Source: Pseudonocardia benzenivorans CB1190 (GTDB taxonomy: Bacteria; Actinomycetota; Actinomycetes; Mycobacteriales; Pseudonocardiaceae). From it: DNA of 64,000 bases. The stretch spans positions 3,720,001 through 3,784,000 of the forward strand of contig NC_015312.1 in assembly GCF_000196675.2 (NCBI RefSeq), written 5' to 3'. Below are positions 63,165-64,000 of the stretch, piece after piece (within the stretch, counting starts at the first letter, position 1; each line of letters opens with the position of its first letter). The notes beneath the pieces are model-generated. The model worked only from the letters and a program-made list of their open reading frames with translations, had not been told where the DNA came from and ran no database searches. A program made the position numbers and the translations under genes.

Positions 63165-64000
63165 TCAGAACGCGCCGTTGGCGATCGCCTGCCGCACGTT
63201 GTCCTGGTGCTCGGCGAGCGTCGTCCCGAAGCAGGAGGTGCCGTCGGGCCGGCAGCGGACGAAGAAGAGCCAGGGGCCGGGCTCAGGGGCGAGCGCCGCC
63301 GCCATCGCCGCCTTGCCGGGCGCCGCGATCGGGGTCGGTGGCAGTCCGGCGACGGCGTAGGAGTTGTAGGGGCCGACCTTCGCGCGGGCCTCCGCGGTCG
63401 TGCGGAGGGCCTGCACGTCGAGCGGGTAGTTGACCGTCGAGTCGAGCTCGAGGCGCTGGCCCGCGGCGAGCCGGTTGTAGACGACGCGCGCCACCTTCGG
63501 CATGTCCGGGGTGATCGCCTCCTTCTCGACGAGCGAGGAGATGATCAATGCCTGGTACGGGCTGACCCCGGTCTTCGCGCCGGCGTCGGCGACGCCGGTG
63601 GCCTCGAGGATCGGCACGGACGCCGCCAGCAGTGCCTTCCAGACGTCCGTGGCCGACGTCCCGGGTTCGACGTCGTAGAGGCCCGGTGCGACGAGACCTT
63701 CGAACCGGCGCGCCGGGTCGGCCTTGGTCACCCCGTCGACGGCCCATGCGGGGACGCCGAGCTGCGCCGGGTCGGCCTGCTCCATCGCCGCGCGCAGGTC
63801 GTCGACGCTGACGCACTGGCGCCTGCCGTCGATCTGGCCGCAGCTGGCCTGTGAGATCAGGCTGAGCACGCCGGGGCTCGTCGTCCCGTCGGGGGATCGG
63901 GTGTCGTCGAGCTGGGTACCGCCGCGGATCTCCAGCTTGCCGACGCGCGAGGCGGGGTCGACGAGCTTGCCGACCGCCGCGGCGGCCGACATCCGCCCGT
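63165..64000 (-). CDS. mltG: Endolytic murein transglycosylase MltG (5' end outside window)
   Basis: C-terminal 278 residues. YceG/MltG domain with the catalytic glutamate in LIISSLVEKEAITPDMPKVA and substrate motifs LELDSTVNYPLDV and NSYAVAGLPPTPIAAPGKAA, ending FGTTLAEHQDNVRQA. Membrane-anchored enzyme that cuts nascent glycan strands. The N-terminal membrane anchor lies beyond the right edge; no stop occurs before the edge. Confidence 0.93.
   Translation of the reverse strand, partial: GRMSAAAAVGKLVDPASRVGKLEIRGGTQLDDTRSPDGTTSPGVLSLISQASCGQIDGRRQCVSVDDLRAAMEQADPAQLGVPAWAVDGVTKADPARRFEGLVAPGLYDVEPGTSATDVWKALLAASVPILEATGVADAGAKTGVSPYQALIISSLVEKEAITPDMPKVARVVYNRLAAGQRLELDSTVNYPLDVQALRTTAEARAKVGPYNSYAVAGLPPTPIAAPGKAAMAAALAPEPGPWLFFVRCRPDGTSCFGTTLAEHQDNVRQAIANGAF

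Overview
The window is high-GC DNA from a mycelial-type actinobacterium, most likely Pseudonocardiaceae. Support: a bldD homologue beside a pyrR-pyrB-pyrC-carA-carB-pyrF operon, an actinobacterial integration host factor (mihF) next to gmk-rpoZ-coaBC, a WhiB protein, a type-2 PyrF, F420/PPOX-type enzymes and many GTG starts. Family assignment is inference; no 16S or tRNA gene was found.

Three regions are visible. (1) 1-14.5 kb is a stress and proteostasis block. It holds a phosphoribosyltransferase/erythromycin-esterase fusion cut by the left edge, a SigB/SigF-type sigma factor, a tight minus-strand operon hsp20 - GSP17M-like protein - dnaK - grpE - dnaJ - cbpM - clpB - thioredoxin, then a STAS anti-anti-sigma protein and a DUF2267 protein. 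(2) 14.5-38.4 kb is an accessory region of small intact stress or redox genes (MFS symporter, HdeD-like, BON, glucose-6-phosphate dehydrogenase, eRF1-like baeRF protein, DsbA-like, DJ-1/PfpI, Gre-like, AraC, GT4, DUF2905) mixed with decayed genes: MscS channel, prim-pol primase, HtrA-type protease, HtpX protease, IS481 transposase N-terminus, Kef-type antiporter, CaiC-like ligase and AAHS-type MFS. A WhiB/ParB-like/prim-pol trio at 17.4-19.2 kb looks like the residue of a conjugative or plasmid-like element. (3) 38.4-64 kb is conserved core chromosome, nearly all on the minus strand: coaBC, rpoZ, gmk, mihF, a lone receiver protein, the pyrimidine operon, bldD (plus strand), an MFS transporter, an ankyrin protein, nusB-efp-pepQ-aroB-aroK-aroC, a prepilin peptidase, a PPOX oxidoreductase, a spermidine-synthase-like protein and mltG cut by the right edge.

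How the genes work together: region 1 couples general-stress sigma control with protein disaggregation and refolding (Hsp20 holdase, DnaK/J/GrpE, ClpB, thioredoxin). Region 3 encodes de novo UMP synthesis under an apparent PyrR-binding leader hairpin, shikimate to chorismate steps, nucleotide and CoA supply, and translation/transcription factors. The accessory region carries envelope, redox and proteolysis stress functions, many of them decayed.

The most interesting points are the long repeat-rich C-terminal extension of CarA, the pyrR leader hairpin covering the ribosome binding site, a six-copy GTCAC cluster between pyrR and bldD, an 18/20-identical motif upstream of both mihF and gmk, and the dense set of pseudogenes ending at a perfect 16-bp hairpin beside coaBC. 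I did not find a clearly new multi-gene system.
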